Numbered from the stretch's first letter, positions 1 to 8,064 are shown. The stretch is DNA of 37,182 bases from Gammaproteobacteria bacterium (GCA_013151575.1 JAADHZ010000044.1:1-37182), one strand, 5' to 3'. The notes: generated by a model from the letters alone, not told the origin. Translations and numbers: made by a program.

Positions 1-99
1 GGCCGCTCTGGCGGTTGGCAGTTCCACTGCCACATTCTTGAGCATGCAGACGCCGGTATGATGTCCTATGTGGAGGTCTTTCCAGCAAGCATCAACTGA
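1..99 (+). CDS. Multicopper oxidase, C-terminal fragment
   Basis: The reading frame is open from the first base and ends at TGA 97-99, giving the last 32 residues of a longer protein. The fragment carries HCHILEH followed by AGMM, which is the C-terminal copper motif of multicopper oxidases (HCHxxxH...GM). The histidines and cysteine bridge the type 1 and type 3 copper sites, and the methionine is a usual axial type 1 ligand. Such enzymes (CopA, CueO and laccase-like) oxidise a substrate in the periplasm and reduce oxygen to water. The rest of the gene lies outside the window, so the subfamily cannot be decided. A strong terminator follows 31 bases after the stop, so this gene ends its transcription unit. 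Confidence 0.85.
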   Translation, partial: GRSGGWQFHCHILEHADAGMMSYVEVFPASIN

Positions 100-130
100 C
101 GGCAACATTCCACTGTCGTGATTTAAAGAA

Positions 131-155
131 CCCCGGTATCGCCGGGGTTTTTTTT
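131..155 (+). terminator. Rho-independent terminator of the multicopper oxidase gene
   Basis: A perfect GC stem, CCCCGG (131-136) and CCGGGG (142-147), encloses a 5-base loop and is followed at once by eight T residues (148-155). It lies 31 bases past the stop of the multicopper oxidase fragment and has the classical intrinsic terminator form. Confidence 0.9.
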
Positions 156-169
156 GGCGCGAAAAACAA

Positions 170-189
170 CCTCACAACACGTTGTGAGG
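170..189. repeat. 20-bp near-perfect palindrome
   Basis: CCTCACAAC (170-178) and GTTGTGAGG (181-189) are exact inverted repeats separated by two bases. There is no T-run, so it does not look like a terminator. A compact dyad of this kind is typical of a dimeric regulator site, but no gene start lies just downstream and its role is unknown. Confidence 0.5.
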
Positions 190-207
190 AATGGAATCCG
201 GCCAGAT

Positions 208-235
208 AAAAAGCATCGCGAAGTGATGCTTTTTT
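208..235. terminator. Hairpin with A and T flanks, probable bidirectional terminator
   Basis: AAAAAGCATC (208-217) pairs with GATGC plus the T-run at 225-235, around the loop GCGAAGT. The A-run on the left and T-run on the right mean that either strand would end in a U-tract after a hairpin. It is the second terminator-like structure within 80 bases. Confidence 0.6.
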
Positions 236-340
236 GTTACAGAAGGACTTTTCAGCGCTCTAAAAACAACCTATGGACTTTCTGCCCATCGCCATCGAAT
301 TTAATTCTCAAAGCCAAAAATATTTATACTTCATGCTACC

Positions 341-417
341 TACTAAGGGGTACATTGGTTGGGGGACATAGGCCAATAGGTGCCGGTTATGTCGTCTAAC
401 CAATGTACTCCTTAGTA
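341..417. repeat. MITE-like 77-bp inverted-repeat element
   Basis: The left arm 341-360 (TACTAAGGGGTACATTGGTT) and the right arm 398-417 are inverted copies with one mismatch in 20. A second inner pair, GACATA (365-370) and TATGTC (388-393), extends the fold. Both outer ends are TA, as expected if a Tc1/mariner or IS630-type element had duplicated a TA target. There is no coding capacity. A third copy of the arm end (15 identical bases, same orientation as the right arm) occurs at 958-972 next to the mutM stop. It could be a small non-autonomous transposable element or a repeated intergenic palindrome. Confidence 0.6.
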
Positions 418-465
418 TTATGTTGGGGGCGTGCCTCAGCTCCATGCCTTGATTCAGAACAAAAG

Positions 466-494
466 GTATCTGAAGGAGACAGAGATTCAGATAC
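466..494. repeat. 9-bp perfect inverted repeat with 11-base loop
   Basis: GTATCTGAA (466-474) and TTCAGATAC (486-494) are exact inverted repeats around a purine-rich loop, GGAGACAGAGA. It lies upstream of the cold-shock gene. In RNA it would form a stem-loop showing a GGAG-type loop. No function is known to me. Confidence 0.4.
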
Positions 495-709
495 GGCTAT
501 TTCTGTAGCATAAATACTACTTTGATCTATACTGTGCCGGACACAGTCAGTCGCAGCTGTTGGATGATGTTGGTGGACATTTTTAATACGCACACCAGTG
601 GACACCAGGGCATTTCCCCCGCCATCGAAAAATTTTCTGTGACGCTGTCAGCATGGAAGTCATTTTACAAAAGCGTTCACCTGAGCGCATAAACAGAGGA
701 TGTAAGAAA

Positions 710-913
710 ATGTCTGTTGGTATCGTCAAGTGGTTTAATGATGCAAAAGGTTTTGGATTCATCGTTCCACAGGAAGGGGGAGAGGATGTTTTTGTCCACC
801 ACAGCAATATTGAAGGTTCAGGATTCAAAACGCTAGCTGAGGGTCAAGAAGTTAATTTCAGCATGGAAAAAGGTCAAAAGGGCTGGTCTGCGACCAACGT
901 CCACTCCAATTAA
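710..913 (+). CDS. CspA-family cold-shock protein
   Basis: This 67-residue protein is a single cold-shock domain, the usual length of the CspA family. It shows RNP1-like KGFGFI and RNP2-like DVFVHH, the aromatic patches that bind single-stranded RNA and DNA. Such proteins act in the cytoplasm as RNA chaperones or anti-terminators, induced by cold or growth phase. I chose ATG 710 because MSVGIVKWF is the typical N-terminus and AGAGGA lies 9 bases upstream. An in-frame ATG at 653 would add 19 residues unlike the family. The gene sits between inverted repeat-like sequences at 341-355 and 958-972, which is unusual. A long leader would be typical of cold-regulated csp genes, but I cannot confirm one. 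Confidence 0.93.
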   Translation: MSVGIVKWFNDAKGFGFIVPQEGGEDVFVHHSNIEGSGFKTLAEGQEVNFSMEKGQKGWSATNVHSN

Positions 914-957
914 CAAGCGGCAGCTAATCGCCCATTTCTAGTTGGATATTTTTGACG

Positions 958-972
958 ATGTACTCCTTAGTA
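958..972. repeat. Third copy of the MITE-like terminal sequence
   Basis: ATGTACTCCTTAGTA is identical to the right end of the inverted-repeat element at 403-417 and inverted (one mismatch) relative to 341-355. It ends 5 bases before the mutM stop codon. With the copy at 341 it brackets the cold-shock gene as terminal inverted repeats. Confidence 0.6.
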
Positions 973-977
973 AATGC

Positions 978-1796
978 TCAGCGCGCTTGGCATTGCGGGC
1001 AATAGTAGGTTGCACGCTGCATTTGCTGCACCAGTCTGATGGGTGTCTGGCATTGTGGACAGGGGTCACCGGCGCGCCCGTACACGCGGAGCTGCTGCTG
1101 AAAATAACCGGGCTGACCCGCACCGTTGGTAAAATCGCGTAACGTGGTCCCACCGGCGGCAATGGCCTGCTCCAGCACCTGCTTGATGACGGTCGCCAGC
1201 GTTTCAAAACGCGCCCGGCTGATGCGTCCTGCGGCAGTGGTAGGTCGAATGCCCGCCAGGAACAGCGACTCGTTGGCGTAGATGTTGCCGACCCCCACCA
1301 CGATTTTGCTATCCATAATGAAAGATTTTACCGCGAGCTTGCGCTGCCTTGAGCGCTGGTGAAGATGTGCGCCGGTAAATACATCCTGTAGCGGCTCCGG
1401 TCCTAACGAAACCAGCAGACGGTGTTCCTGTGGTGGCCGCCGTGTCCACAACACCGCGCCAAAACGCCTTGGGTCGCGTAACCGCAAAATATGCCCTTTT
1501 TCAAAGACTAAATCGACATGATCATGTTTTTCGGCGGGCTGGGCAGCGTCCACTAACCGCAAACTGCCGGACATCCCCAGGTGCAAAATGACGGTGCCTC
1601 CTGCGGTGTGAAGTAGCAAATATTTTCCTCGTCGGGTGATGTCGGAAACCGTTTCGCCCACCAGTTGCTGTTTTAGGCGTGGCGGCACCGGCCAGCGCAG
1701 CCGGGCATTGCGAATCACGACTTCGGTCACGCGCTGCCCGCACAAGTGGGGTTTGATGCCACGGCATGTGGTTTCAACTTCGGGAAGTTCGGGCAT
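978..1796 (-). CDS. mutM: Formamidopyrimidine-DNA glycosylase (Fpg/MutM)
   Basis: This 272-residue protein excises oxidised purines such as 8-oxoguanine and formamidopyrimidines and nicks the abasic site by beta/delta elimination, the first step of base-excision repair. It begins MPELPEVE, with Pro2 as Schiff-base nucleophile and Glu3 as general acid. The beta-hairpin lysine lies in RRGKYLL (K58). The C-terminus carries the zinc finger CPQC-x16-CPQC. Length is normal for the family. The start ATG lies 1 base past the stop of the GldG-like gene, so the two are almost certainly co-transcribed. The stop is followed 5 bases later by a repeat end. Confidence 0.97.
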   Translation of the reverse strand: MPELPEVETTCRGIKPHLCGQRVTEVVIRNARLRWPVPPRLKQQLVGETVSDITRRGKYLLLHTAGGTVILHLGMSGSLRLVDAAQPAEKHDHVDLVFEKGHILRLRDPRRFGAVLWTRRPPQEHRLLVSLGPEPLQDVFTGAHLHQRSRQRKLAVKSFIMDSKIVVGVGNIYANESLFLAGIRPTTAAGRISRARFETLATVIKQVLEQAIAAGGTTLRDFTNGAGQPGYFQQQLRVYGRAGDPCPQCQTPIRLVQQMQRATYYCPQCQAR

Positions 1797-1797
1797 G

Positions 1798-3168
1798 TCA
1801 GCGCCTGCGACGACGTAGCCAGATGAACAGACCCGCGCCCGCCAGCGCCAGCGGAATCACGAATAAAAAGCCGAAGCCGATGATCCCCTGCGCCAGCGGC
1901 GTCAGATTCAACTCCCGGTCCCGGGTGATTTTTGCGGGCACGTCAATCAGGCTGTCATCGTAGGCGAGCCAGTTGATGATGTTCTGGCCGAGGCGCAGAT
2001 TTCCACCGTTGCCGAGGTAGGCGTTGGACAGGAAATCACCATCACCGATCACCACCACCCGTTGTTGGCGCGCATCGCCGGTTTTGTCAGAGATGGCATT
2101 TGGCAGCTGGCGGGTGAGCGCAACGCCGACAGTCAGCGGGCCCGGCACATCGGTACCCACATCCAGCCGAAGGGTGCCGCTCATGGGGCTGGTTTCCGCC
2201 CAACTGTCGGCGGCGGTGCGCAAAAATGCCACGGCTTGCCATGGTGTTACTGCATTAATTTGCAAGCCGACGCTTTGGGGGAACAGGGTGACGCTATCCA
2301 GCCCACGGGTTATGTCATGCGCCGGGTATTCGCTCACCAACGCAAAGCGGGGATCGCTGATGCCCATGATCTGGGCGCGGGGGTCGACAATTGTGCCGGG
2401 CAGAAACCCCAGTCCCAGCTGTTGCGCCAAAGCCTGCATACCACGATCTTCACCGGGGTCCGCCAGCCACAGCAGATTACCGCCTTCACGAAGAAAATCG
2501 CCGATCAGTGTGACTTCCCCCGGCAACAGGTCCAGTTGTGGCCCGGCAATTACCAGCACCCGGGTGTTGGCAGGTAGCCGGGAGCGCTGGGCGAGATTCT
2601 GGCTCAAAACCTGAAACCCCTTGCTGCGCAGTTGCTCGCCCCAGGAGCCTAAATCATGGTTGGCCTGCCCGAAGGGGCGGCGCTCACCGTGGCCTTCGAG
2701 AAACACCAGCCAGCGTTCGCCACTGCGGGCGAGCCTGTGCAATACGTTCGTCAGCGCTGACTCGGACAAGGTTTTAAGGTTTTCGCTACGCCCCTGATAT
2801 TGAATGAGCAGTTCGCCATCGACGCTAAGCCCCAGGGTGCGAACTTGGTCGGGATTAAGATTGGGGTCAACAAAACTCAGGCTGAGGTTTTTTTTATGGC
2901 GCTGAAAACGCGCTACCAGCTCGCTGACGGCCTGGCGGGTGCTCGAGGTTTTGGTGGCATAACTGGTAATGATAACGGGATCCGGCAATGTTTCCAGCAA
3001 CGCCACACTGACCCCGGACAAGGAATGACGTCCAGCGGCAGACCAGTCGGCAACAATATGGTGACGAATACTAAGCCAGGCTATCGCACCAGCCATTCCC
3101 AGCAGTAAAATCAAAAACAGGCCGTTTTTAAAGCGCGATATGTGTCGCATGTTCGAGGTTGTCAGCAT
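1798..3168 (-). CDS. GldG-like ABC transporter auxiliary membrane protein
   Basis: This 456-residue protein resembles the GldG/ABC-type auxiliary family. One N-terminal membrane segment (about residues 14-33) is followed by a large extracytoplasmic domain and a C-terminal membrane segment (about 428-450) ending in an arginine run. LEGHGERRPFG and LLWLADPGED are characteristic of this domain, which in known systems works with an ABC-2 permease and ATPase. Here neither partner is adjacent: nhaD lies upstream and mutM downstream. The role is therefore unknown; it may act with an ABC transporter encoded elsewhere. Start codons ATG 3168 and ATG 3150 both lack a strong ribosome-binding site. It is 68 bases from nhaD and 1 base from mutM. 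Confidence 0.8.
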   Translation of the reverse strand: MLTTSNMRHISRFKNGLFLILLLGMAGAIAWLSIRHHIVADWSAAGRHSLSGVSVALLETLPDPVIITSYATKTSSTRQAVSELVARFQRHKKNLSLSFVDPNLNPDQVRTLGLSVDGELLIQYQGRSENLKTLSESALTNVLHRLARSGERWLVFLEGHGERRPFGQANHDLGSWGEQLRSKGFQVLSQNLAQRSRLPANTRVLVIAGPQLDLLPGEVTLIGDFLREGGNLLWLADPGEDRGMQALAQQLGLGFLPGTIVDPRAQIMGISDPRFALVSEYPAHDITRGLDSVTLFPQSVGLQINAVTPWQAVAFLRTAADSWAETSPMSGTLRLDVGTDVPGPLTVGVALTRQLPNAISDKTGDARQQRVVVIGDGDFLSNAYLGNGGNLRLGQNIINWLAYDDSLIDVPAKITRDRELNLTPLAQGIIGFGFLFVIPLALAGAGLFIWLRRRRR

Positions 3169-3236
3169 GTTTAAGGTCTTTTGATTTCCATTCTAGGGGA
3201 CCCGCTGATAAGCCTTTACGGTTTCAATCCGGAAGA

Positions 3237-4631
3237 TTAAAACAAATTTGCATTGATCCACATGTGGACGCCGATACTTGCCACATAACCCAACGCAATC
3301 ACCGGTGCCCATTTGAGATGGCCAAAAAAAGTGTACTGGCCACGAGCCTGGCCCATCAGTGCCACACCGGCGGCCGAGCCAATGGAAAGCAGGCTGCCGC
3401 CGACGCCGGCGGTCAGGGTCACCAGCAACCACTGGCCTTGGGACATGTCCGGGTTCATCGTGAGCACAGCAAACATCACCGGAATGTTATCGACAATGGC
3501 CGATAACAGGCCCACGGCGATATTGGCATTAGTGGCGCCCCATTGGGTGTACATCACCTCCGAGGTGAGCGACAGGTAACCGATGAAACCCAGGCCGCCC
3601 ACGCACAGCACCACGCCGTAAAAAAACAACAAGGTGTCCCATTCAGAGCGTGCGATTTTGCTGAACACATCAAAGGGCACAACATCCCCCAATTTACCGT
3701 TTAACATGGCCTCATCACGATGCATGGTTTTTTTCAGGTAAAAGCCGAAAAATTGCAGGTAAGCCAAGCCGGTCATCATGCCAAGCACCGGCGGCAGATA
3801 CAGGAAGTTGTGGAAACTGACGGCGGTAGCGATAGTGAGTAAAAACAGCGCGACAATACGTTTTGCGCCGCGTTTCATGGGGATATCCTCACCATCAGCA
3901 ACGGGCTGTTCGTTGGGCACGGCAAAATGCATGATGGCTGCCGGCACCAGAAAATTCACGACCGATGGCACAAACAGAGCAAAAAAACCGCTGAATTGCA
4001 CAACACCCTTTTGCCACACCATCAGCGTGGTAATGTCCCCAAAGGGGCTGAAAGCCCCACCGGCATTGGCGGCCACCACGATGTTAATGCAGGAAATGGA
4101 GACGAATTTTGTGTTCGTGCCGCCCACAGCCATTACCACGGCGCTCATCAACAGGGCGGTGGTGAGGTTGTCCGCCACCGGTGAAATAAGAAAGGCCAGG
4201 ATGCCGGTGAACCAAAACAGCTTACGGAAGCCGAAACCTTTTCGGATCAGCCAGGAGCGTAGCGCGTCGAACACTTGGCGTTCGTCCATGGCGTTGATGT
4301 AGGTCATGGCCACCAATAGAAATAACATCAGCTCGGCGTATTCGAGCAAATTGTGACGCACGGCTTCTTCGACTTGGGTGGTCAGGCCGTTGTTGGCGTA
4401 CACCGCTGCGATCATCGCCCAAATGACACCGGCGGCGAGCACCACCGGTTTGGATTTGCGCAGGTGGGTGAATTCCTCCGCCATGACAAAAACGTAGGCC
4501 AACACAAATATGGCGATGGCGGCGTAGCCCACCATGTGATTGGTGAGATCGAGAAGCTCGCCTTCTGCGGCTGAGGCGACCGCCAACCCGGGCAGCATAA
4601 CGGCAAAAAACACCATTAACAGTTTGATCAC
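3237..4631 (-). CDS. nhaD: NhaD-type Na+/H+ antiporter
   Basis: This 464-residue polytopic inner-membrane protein has about a dozen hydrophobic segments. It matches the NhaD branch of the ion transporter superfamily, which exchanges cytoplasmic sodium or lithium for protons at alkaline pH and is common in marine and haloalkaliphilic proteobacteria. Diagnostic stretches are SPVADNLTTALL (about residues 150-162) and AANAGGAFSPFGDITTL. The N-terminus looks like a cleavable signal or first membrane helix ending near VASAAEG. The start is GTG 4631 with AAAGGAAAA upstream. It is the first gene of a minus-strand run leading to the GldG-like gene and mutM, but the 68-base gap leaves co-transcription open. 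Confidence 0.93.
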   Translation of the reverse strand: MIKLLMVFFAVMLPGLAVASAAEGELLDLTNHMVGYAAIAIFVLAYVFVMAEEFTHLRKSKPVVLAAGVIWAMIAAVYANNGLTTQVEEAVRHNLLEYAELMLFLLVAMTYINAMDERQVFDALRSWLIRKGFGFRKLFWFTGILAFLISPVADNLTTALLMSAVVMAVGGTNTKFVSISCINIVVAANAGGAFSPFGDITTLMVWQKGVVQFSGFFALFVPSVVNFLVPAAIMHFAVPNEQPVADGEDIPMKRGAKRIVALFLLTIATAVSFHNFLYLPPVLGMMTGLAYLQFFGFYLKKTMHRDEAMLNGKLGDVVPFDVFSKIARSEWDTLLFFYGVVLCVGGLGFIGYLSLTSEVMYTQWGATNANIAVGLLSAIVDNIPVMFAVLTMNPDMSQGQWLLVTLTAGVGGSLLSIGSAAGVALMGQARGQYTFFGHLKWAPVIALGYVASIGVHMWINANLF

Positions 4632-4883
4632 GCAATTTTCCTTTTTTTAGATTTCTGAAATAGGAGGCATGTTTTTGTCGTTCGCCAAATCAAAATACCC
4701 TATTCATCATCGATTGCATGACGATACAGAGCAGGGCCGTCATGATACCACTGGCTCTCACGAAATCCGTCGGGGCTGCTACGCAGATCATCGGTATCTT
4801 GTTGTGATGCAACCACGCGAGCTTAGTCAGCATGAAGTTACGTCATCGGCCGACGCCCCAAATGTAATATTTGAGACACTGCA

Positions 4884-6986
4884 CTAGCTGCGCCACATGG
4901 CGTCAAAGGCTGCGCCCATGGCGCGGGCAAAACCCGGCGCATCACACAATGCCGAGCCTTGCAGTTGGCCACGAAGATTGTCCCGTAGTGCAGAAAGAGC
5001 GGGCAGGTCCGAGGCCAATTCCCGCGCAATTCGCAGGTAATCCGCTTCATCGTGAGCAATTAGCCGGGGCAGCCCGGCGTGGTTGAGTAGGCTGGCACCC
5101 ACGCGCCCGGCGTGCCGGTCTCCGCAAAGGCTTACCACCGGCACTCCCATCCATAGGGCTTCGCAGGTGGTGGTGGTGCCGTTGTATGGGAACGGGTCCA
5201 GGGCGATGTCTATGTGATGATATTGGGCGAAGTGGTCGGCCCGCGAGGGCAGCTGGGCCAACAGTGTCAGGCGTTGCGCCTCTATTCCCTGTGTTTGAAA
5301 ATGGCGAAGCACGCCAGCATGCACATCGACATCGGCCAGCTGTTTTGCCTTCAGCAGCAGGCGGCTACCCGGCAGTTCACATAACAGTTTCGCCCACAGG
5401 TCCAATACCTCGCCGGTCACCTTGGAAAAGTTGTTCATGCAGCCGAAGGTGATATGTCCAGCCTGCGGGGCTGGTAATGGCGCGACGTCGGGCATGGGGG
5501 TGAGGGGCTGAAAACACAGAAAACCGTTGTCCAACTGTTGCAGTTTTTCGGTGTGAAAAGCCTCGCTGCCGTGTGGGTCGGCCGTATCATCGGTGATCCG
5601 GTAATCCATATTCAGCAGGCCGGAGGTGTTGGGGTAGCCTAACCAAGTGGCCTGCACGGGTGCAGGTTTGAGGCCCATCATGGTAAGCCGGTTGCCGTTG
5701 GTGTGGCCACTTAGGTCCACCAGGATGTCGATGCTGTCGGCACTGATGGTGTCGGCTAGTGCCCGGTCGGTGCGGCCCAGGGTGTCGTGCCAATGGTCGC
5801 TAAGTTCCTGGAAACGCGCGGTCACCTCGTCTGGATGTTCGGTTCCCGAATAGCAAAATAGCTCGAAGCGGTCGCGGTCAATGTGTTCAAACAGCGGCAA
5901 CAGAAAGTAGGCGCAGGAGTGGGTACGAAAATCCGCTGACACGAAGCCGATGCGCAGCTGCGCTTTTTCGGGATCGCGGTGTGGATGTTGGCATGGTTGC
6001 ACGCCGTGTCTGGCCCGCTCCGTTTGCAGGGCTTCACCAAATTGTCGGCTCAGCTCCAGACTCTGCTGTCGCGAAATAGACAAATTGTAGTTGAGCGTAA
6101 ACAGCAGGCAGTCCCATATTTTGCCGTCAAAGGCGGCCGTTTTCACACTGCGGCGTAACCGTTCGAGCGATCGGTCGATATCCCCGGATTCCCGCAAGGC
6201 ATTGCCCATGGCCGACAGTGCGGTGCTGTTTTGCGGGTCCAGCTCCAGCGCCCGCTGGTAACATTCGCTGCCTTCGCGTAGCTGCCATCCTTTTACCAGT
6301 GTGGTGCCGAGATGGGTCCACAGCTCCGGGTTGTCCGGCGACAGTTCCACCGCCCGCCGACAATATTGTGCGGCCTCCTGCTGGCGTCCCTGTCCCCGCA
6401 ACAATACGCCGAGATTCGCCAGCGGTTCCGCGTAGCCGGGGTTCAAATCAAAGGCCGCGCGGTAGCAGCGCTCCGCTTGCTCGTTGTTGTTGCGCTGCCG
6501 GTACAGGGTGCCGAGGTTGTTGTGGGTGAATACATCACGAGGATTAAGCACGATGGCGTTTTGGTATTGCGCAATGGCCTCGTCATATTCACCCAGCGCC
6601 TGATGAATGCCGCCCAGATTGGCAGCCGCTTCAGCATAGCGAGGTTGCAGCGCCAGCGCCTGCTGCTGAGCTTTTTTCGCCGCTAACAGTTGTCCGCAGG
6701 ACTTTTGCACATTGCCCAGATTGTAATAAAAAAGTGGGTTGCGATTGTCGATGGCGACAGCCCGTTCGATGAGTTGTGCGCCGGACTCGGCGTCACCCTG
6801 TTGAAACCGGGCCAGCCCCAGCAGGTGCAGGGCCTCGGCCAGGTGAGGAACCTCTTTCAGCACCTTACGATAGCTGCGCTCGGCGGTGGTGAGATCACCG
6901 GCCTGATGGGCGGCCACAGCGCGGCGCATGATGCCATCTATTTTCTGCTGCTTTTTGGGGCTGAGCGGTTTGCGAGTGGCGGCCAT
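4884..6986 (-). CDS. TPR-repeat O-GlcNAc transferase-like glycosyltransferase (GT41)
   Basis: This 700-residue protein has about eight tetratricopeptide repeats (roughly residues 20-320), for example EALHLLGLARFQQGD and AEAAANLGGIHQALGEYDEA. A C-terminal GT41/SPINDLY-type catalytic region spans about residues 345-695. Catalytic-domain signatures are RIGFVSADFRTHS, QATWLGYPNTSG and ALDPFPYNGTTTTCEALWMG. The family transfers GlcNAc or other sugars from a nucleotide sugar to Ser/Thr of proteins, with the TPR superhelix binding the acceptor. No signal peptide is seen, so it is cytoplasmic. No flagellin, adhesin or sugar-nucleotide gene is nearby, so the acceptor cannot be guessed. The start ATG 6986 has no strong ribosome-binding site. 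Confidence 0.9.
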   Translation of the reverse strand: MAATRKPLSPKKQQKIDGIMRRAVAAHQAGDLTTAERSYRKVLKEVPHLAEALHLLGLARFQQGDAESGAQLIERAVAIDNRNPLFYYNLGNVQKSCGQLLAAKKAQQQALALQPRYAEAAANLGGIHQALGEYDEAIAQYQNAIVLNPRDVFTHNNLGTLYRQRNNNEQAERCYRAAFDLNPGYAEPLANLGVLLRGQGRQQEAAQYCRRAVELSPDNPELWTHLGTTLVKGWQLREGSECYQRALELDPQNSTALSAMGNALRESGDIDRSLERLRRSVKTAAFDGKIWDCLLFTLNYNLSISRQQSLELSRQFGEALQTERARHGVQPCQHPHRDPEKAQLRIGFVSADFRTHSCAYFLLPLFEHIDRDRFELFCYSGTEHPDEVTARFQELSDHWHDTLGRTDRALADTISADSIDILVDLSGHTNGNRLTMMGLKPAPVQATWLGYPNTSGLLNMDYRITDDTADPHGSEAFHTEKLQQLDNGFLCFQPLTPMPDVAPLPAPQAGHITFGCMNNFSKVTGEVLDLWAKLLCELPGSRLLLKAKQLADVDVHAGVLRHFQTQGIEAQRLTLLAQLPSRADHFAQYHHIDIALDPFPYNGTTTTCEALWMGVPVVSLCGDRHAGRVGASLLNHAGLPRLIAHDEADYLRIARELASDLPALSALRDNLRGQLQGSALCDAPGFARAMGAAFDAMWRS

Positions 6987-7050
6987 GGTGTGTGCAGTGA
7001 CGAATTTAGCGTTTCTGTTATGCGACTGGGACGATCCGTTACGTCAAGGG

Positions 7051-8064
7051 TCAGGATGAGTGTGGCAACGGGCGGGCGGAATGTTGTTCTCCGGGCGTGT
7101 TCGTTATGTCGGCCAAACCGGGGTTACCCAGCTTATTCAGTCCAGGACCGTTGATGATGATGTTGAGTTCCCGCACGTAGTCTTCGCCCCGTTGTGAATA
7201 ACGATGCAGGTGCGTCGCTAGCAACGTGGGTGAAAGAGCTTTGCGTTGTTGCCGTAGCTCGGCGCGTTGGGCACGGAATTCTTTATAAGCACTGCCGCTG
7301 TTGAGGTTGCGCATGTAAGAGCGCACCGAGGCGCGCAAATTGGGAAAGCTGGCCACCAGGTGCGTGGTACCCGGGTTGCGCTCGCGGGGGGCAAGGCCGT
7401 CGCCGGCCTGATAGGTCCACTGGCCAAACAGGCTGTTGCCTTGCAGCGCAAAGCGTGACGTCCCCCAGCCAGTTTCGATGGCGGTCTGCGCCAGTGCCAG
7501 CGCGGTGGGAATCTCGTCCAACCGATGGAGTATCTGCTGTCGAACGTCGAGTTCTGAGAGTTCGCCCCGCACCCTGAGTTCCCGTTGAACATTGTCCAGC
7601 CAGCGTCGCTGGGGGCTGTCTGCGTCCGGCAGTGGCCGGGACAGCAGCCAATCGGCAAGCTGGCGCTGCTCGTGCAAACGTCGATTTTCTAGCAGCACCA
7701 GTGGCAGCGCCGCACGCAAAAACAGCTCCCGGCGTTGCGTCGATGACGTGATGCTGGGGAAATCACTGGGCAGACGCGTTAGCGACAAAGGTGGCACACT
7801 GCGTGGCCCACGGGGGGGCCAGTGGTAGTTTCGTGCCGCAAACTGTGTTTCCAGCTCCTGCACGGTACCGGCCTGTAGCGCAATGTCGGCCGCGGGATTT
7901 GCCGCTACCGCAGCAGTGAACACGCCGGAAAACAGCAGCCCCGAAACAACCGATGCAACTCCGCGCCAGTTCACGCGTCTGTTGTAGTGAAGAAATTGTA
8001 TGTGTTGTGTGCGCATAATTGGGTGAAGTACGTGTTGTGGATGTGGTGAGTTTGTGGCCGACAT
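7051..8064 (-). CDS. Bax-like glucosaminidase-domain protein
   Basis: This 337-residue exported protein resembles E. coli Bax. A signal-like hydrophobic stretch (about residues 34-55, ending AAVAA) is followed by a linker and a C-terminal glucosaminidase domain. The catalytic region is AIETGWGTSRFALQGNSLFG, with Glu197 as the likely general acid and a typical NSLFG motif. The expected activity is cleavage of peptidoglycan glycan strands in the periplasm. I place the start at ATG 8064; the frame stays open upstream to 8397 but that extension has no signal-peptide or family character. ATG 8016 is an alternative that gives a more normal signal peptide. The gene is divergent from the YiiX-like gene. 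Confidence 0.85.
   Translation of the reverse strand: MSATNSPHPQHVLHPIMRTQHIQFLHYNRRVNWRGVASVVSGLLFSGVFTAAVAANPAADIALQAGTVQELETQFAARNYHWPPRGPRSVPPLSLTRLPSDFPSITSSTQRRELFLRAALPLVLLENRRLHEQRQLADWLLSRPLPDADSPQRRWLDNVQRELRVRGELSELDVRQQILHRLDEIPTALALAQTAIETGWGTSRFALQGNSLFGQWTYQAGDGLAPRERNPGTTHLVASFPNLRASVRSYMRNLNSGSAYKEFRAQRAELRQQRKALSPTLLATHLHRYSQRGEDYVRELNIIINGPGLNKLGNPGLADITNTPGEQHSARPLPHSS

Larger units (their letters stand above)
100..709. other. Gene-free, repeat-rich AT-leaning interval
   Basis: No convincing gene lies between the multicopper oxidase stop and the cold-shock start. Open frames here are short and lack family features. The interval holds two terminators, a 20-bp palindrome, the MITE-like element at 341-417 and the inverted repeat at 466-494. 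A weak TATACT box at 528-533 could be a -10 element for the cold-shock gene, and would give an untranslated leader of about 170 bases. Confidence 0.5.

Noticed and set aside
653-709. An upstream start for the cold-shock protein
   Set aside because: It would add 19 residues unlike any cold-shock protein, and a good ribosome-binding site points to 710.
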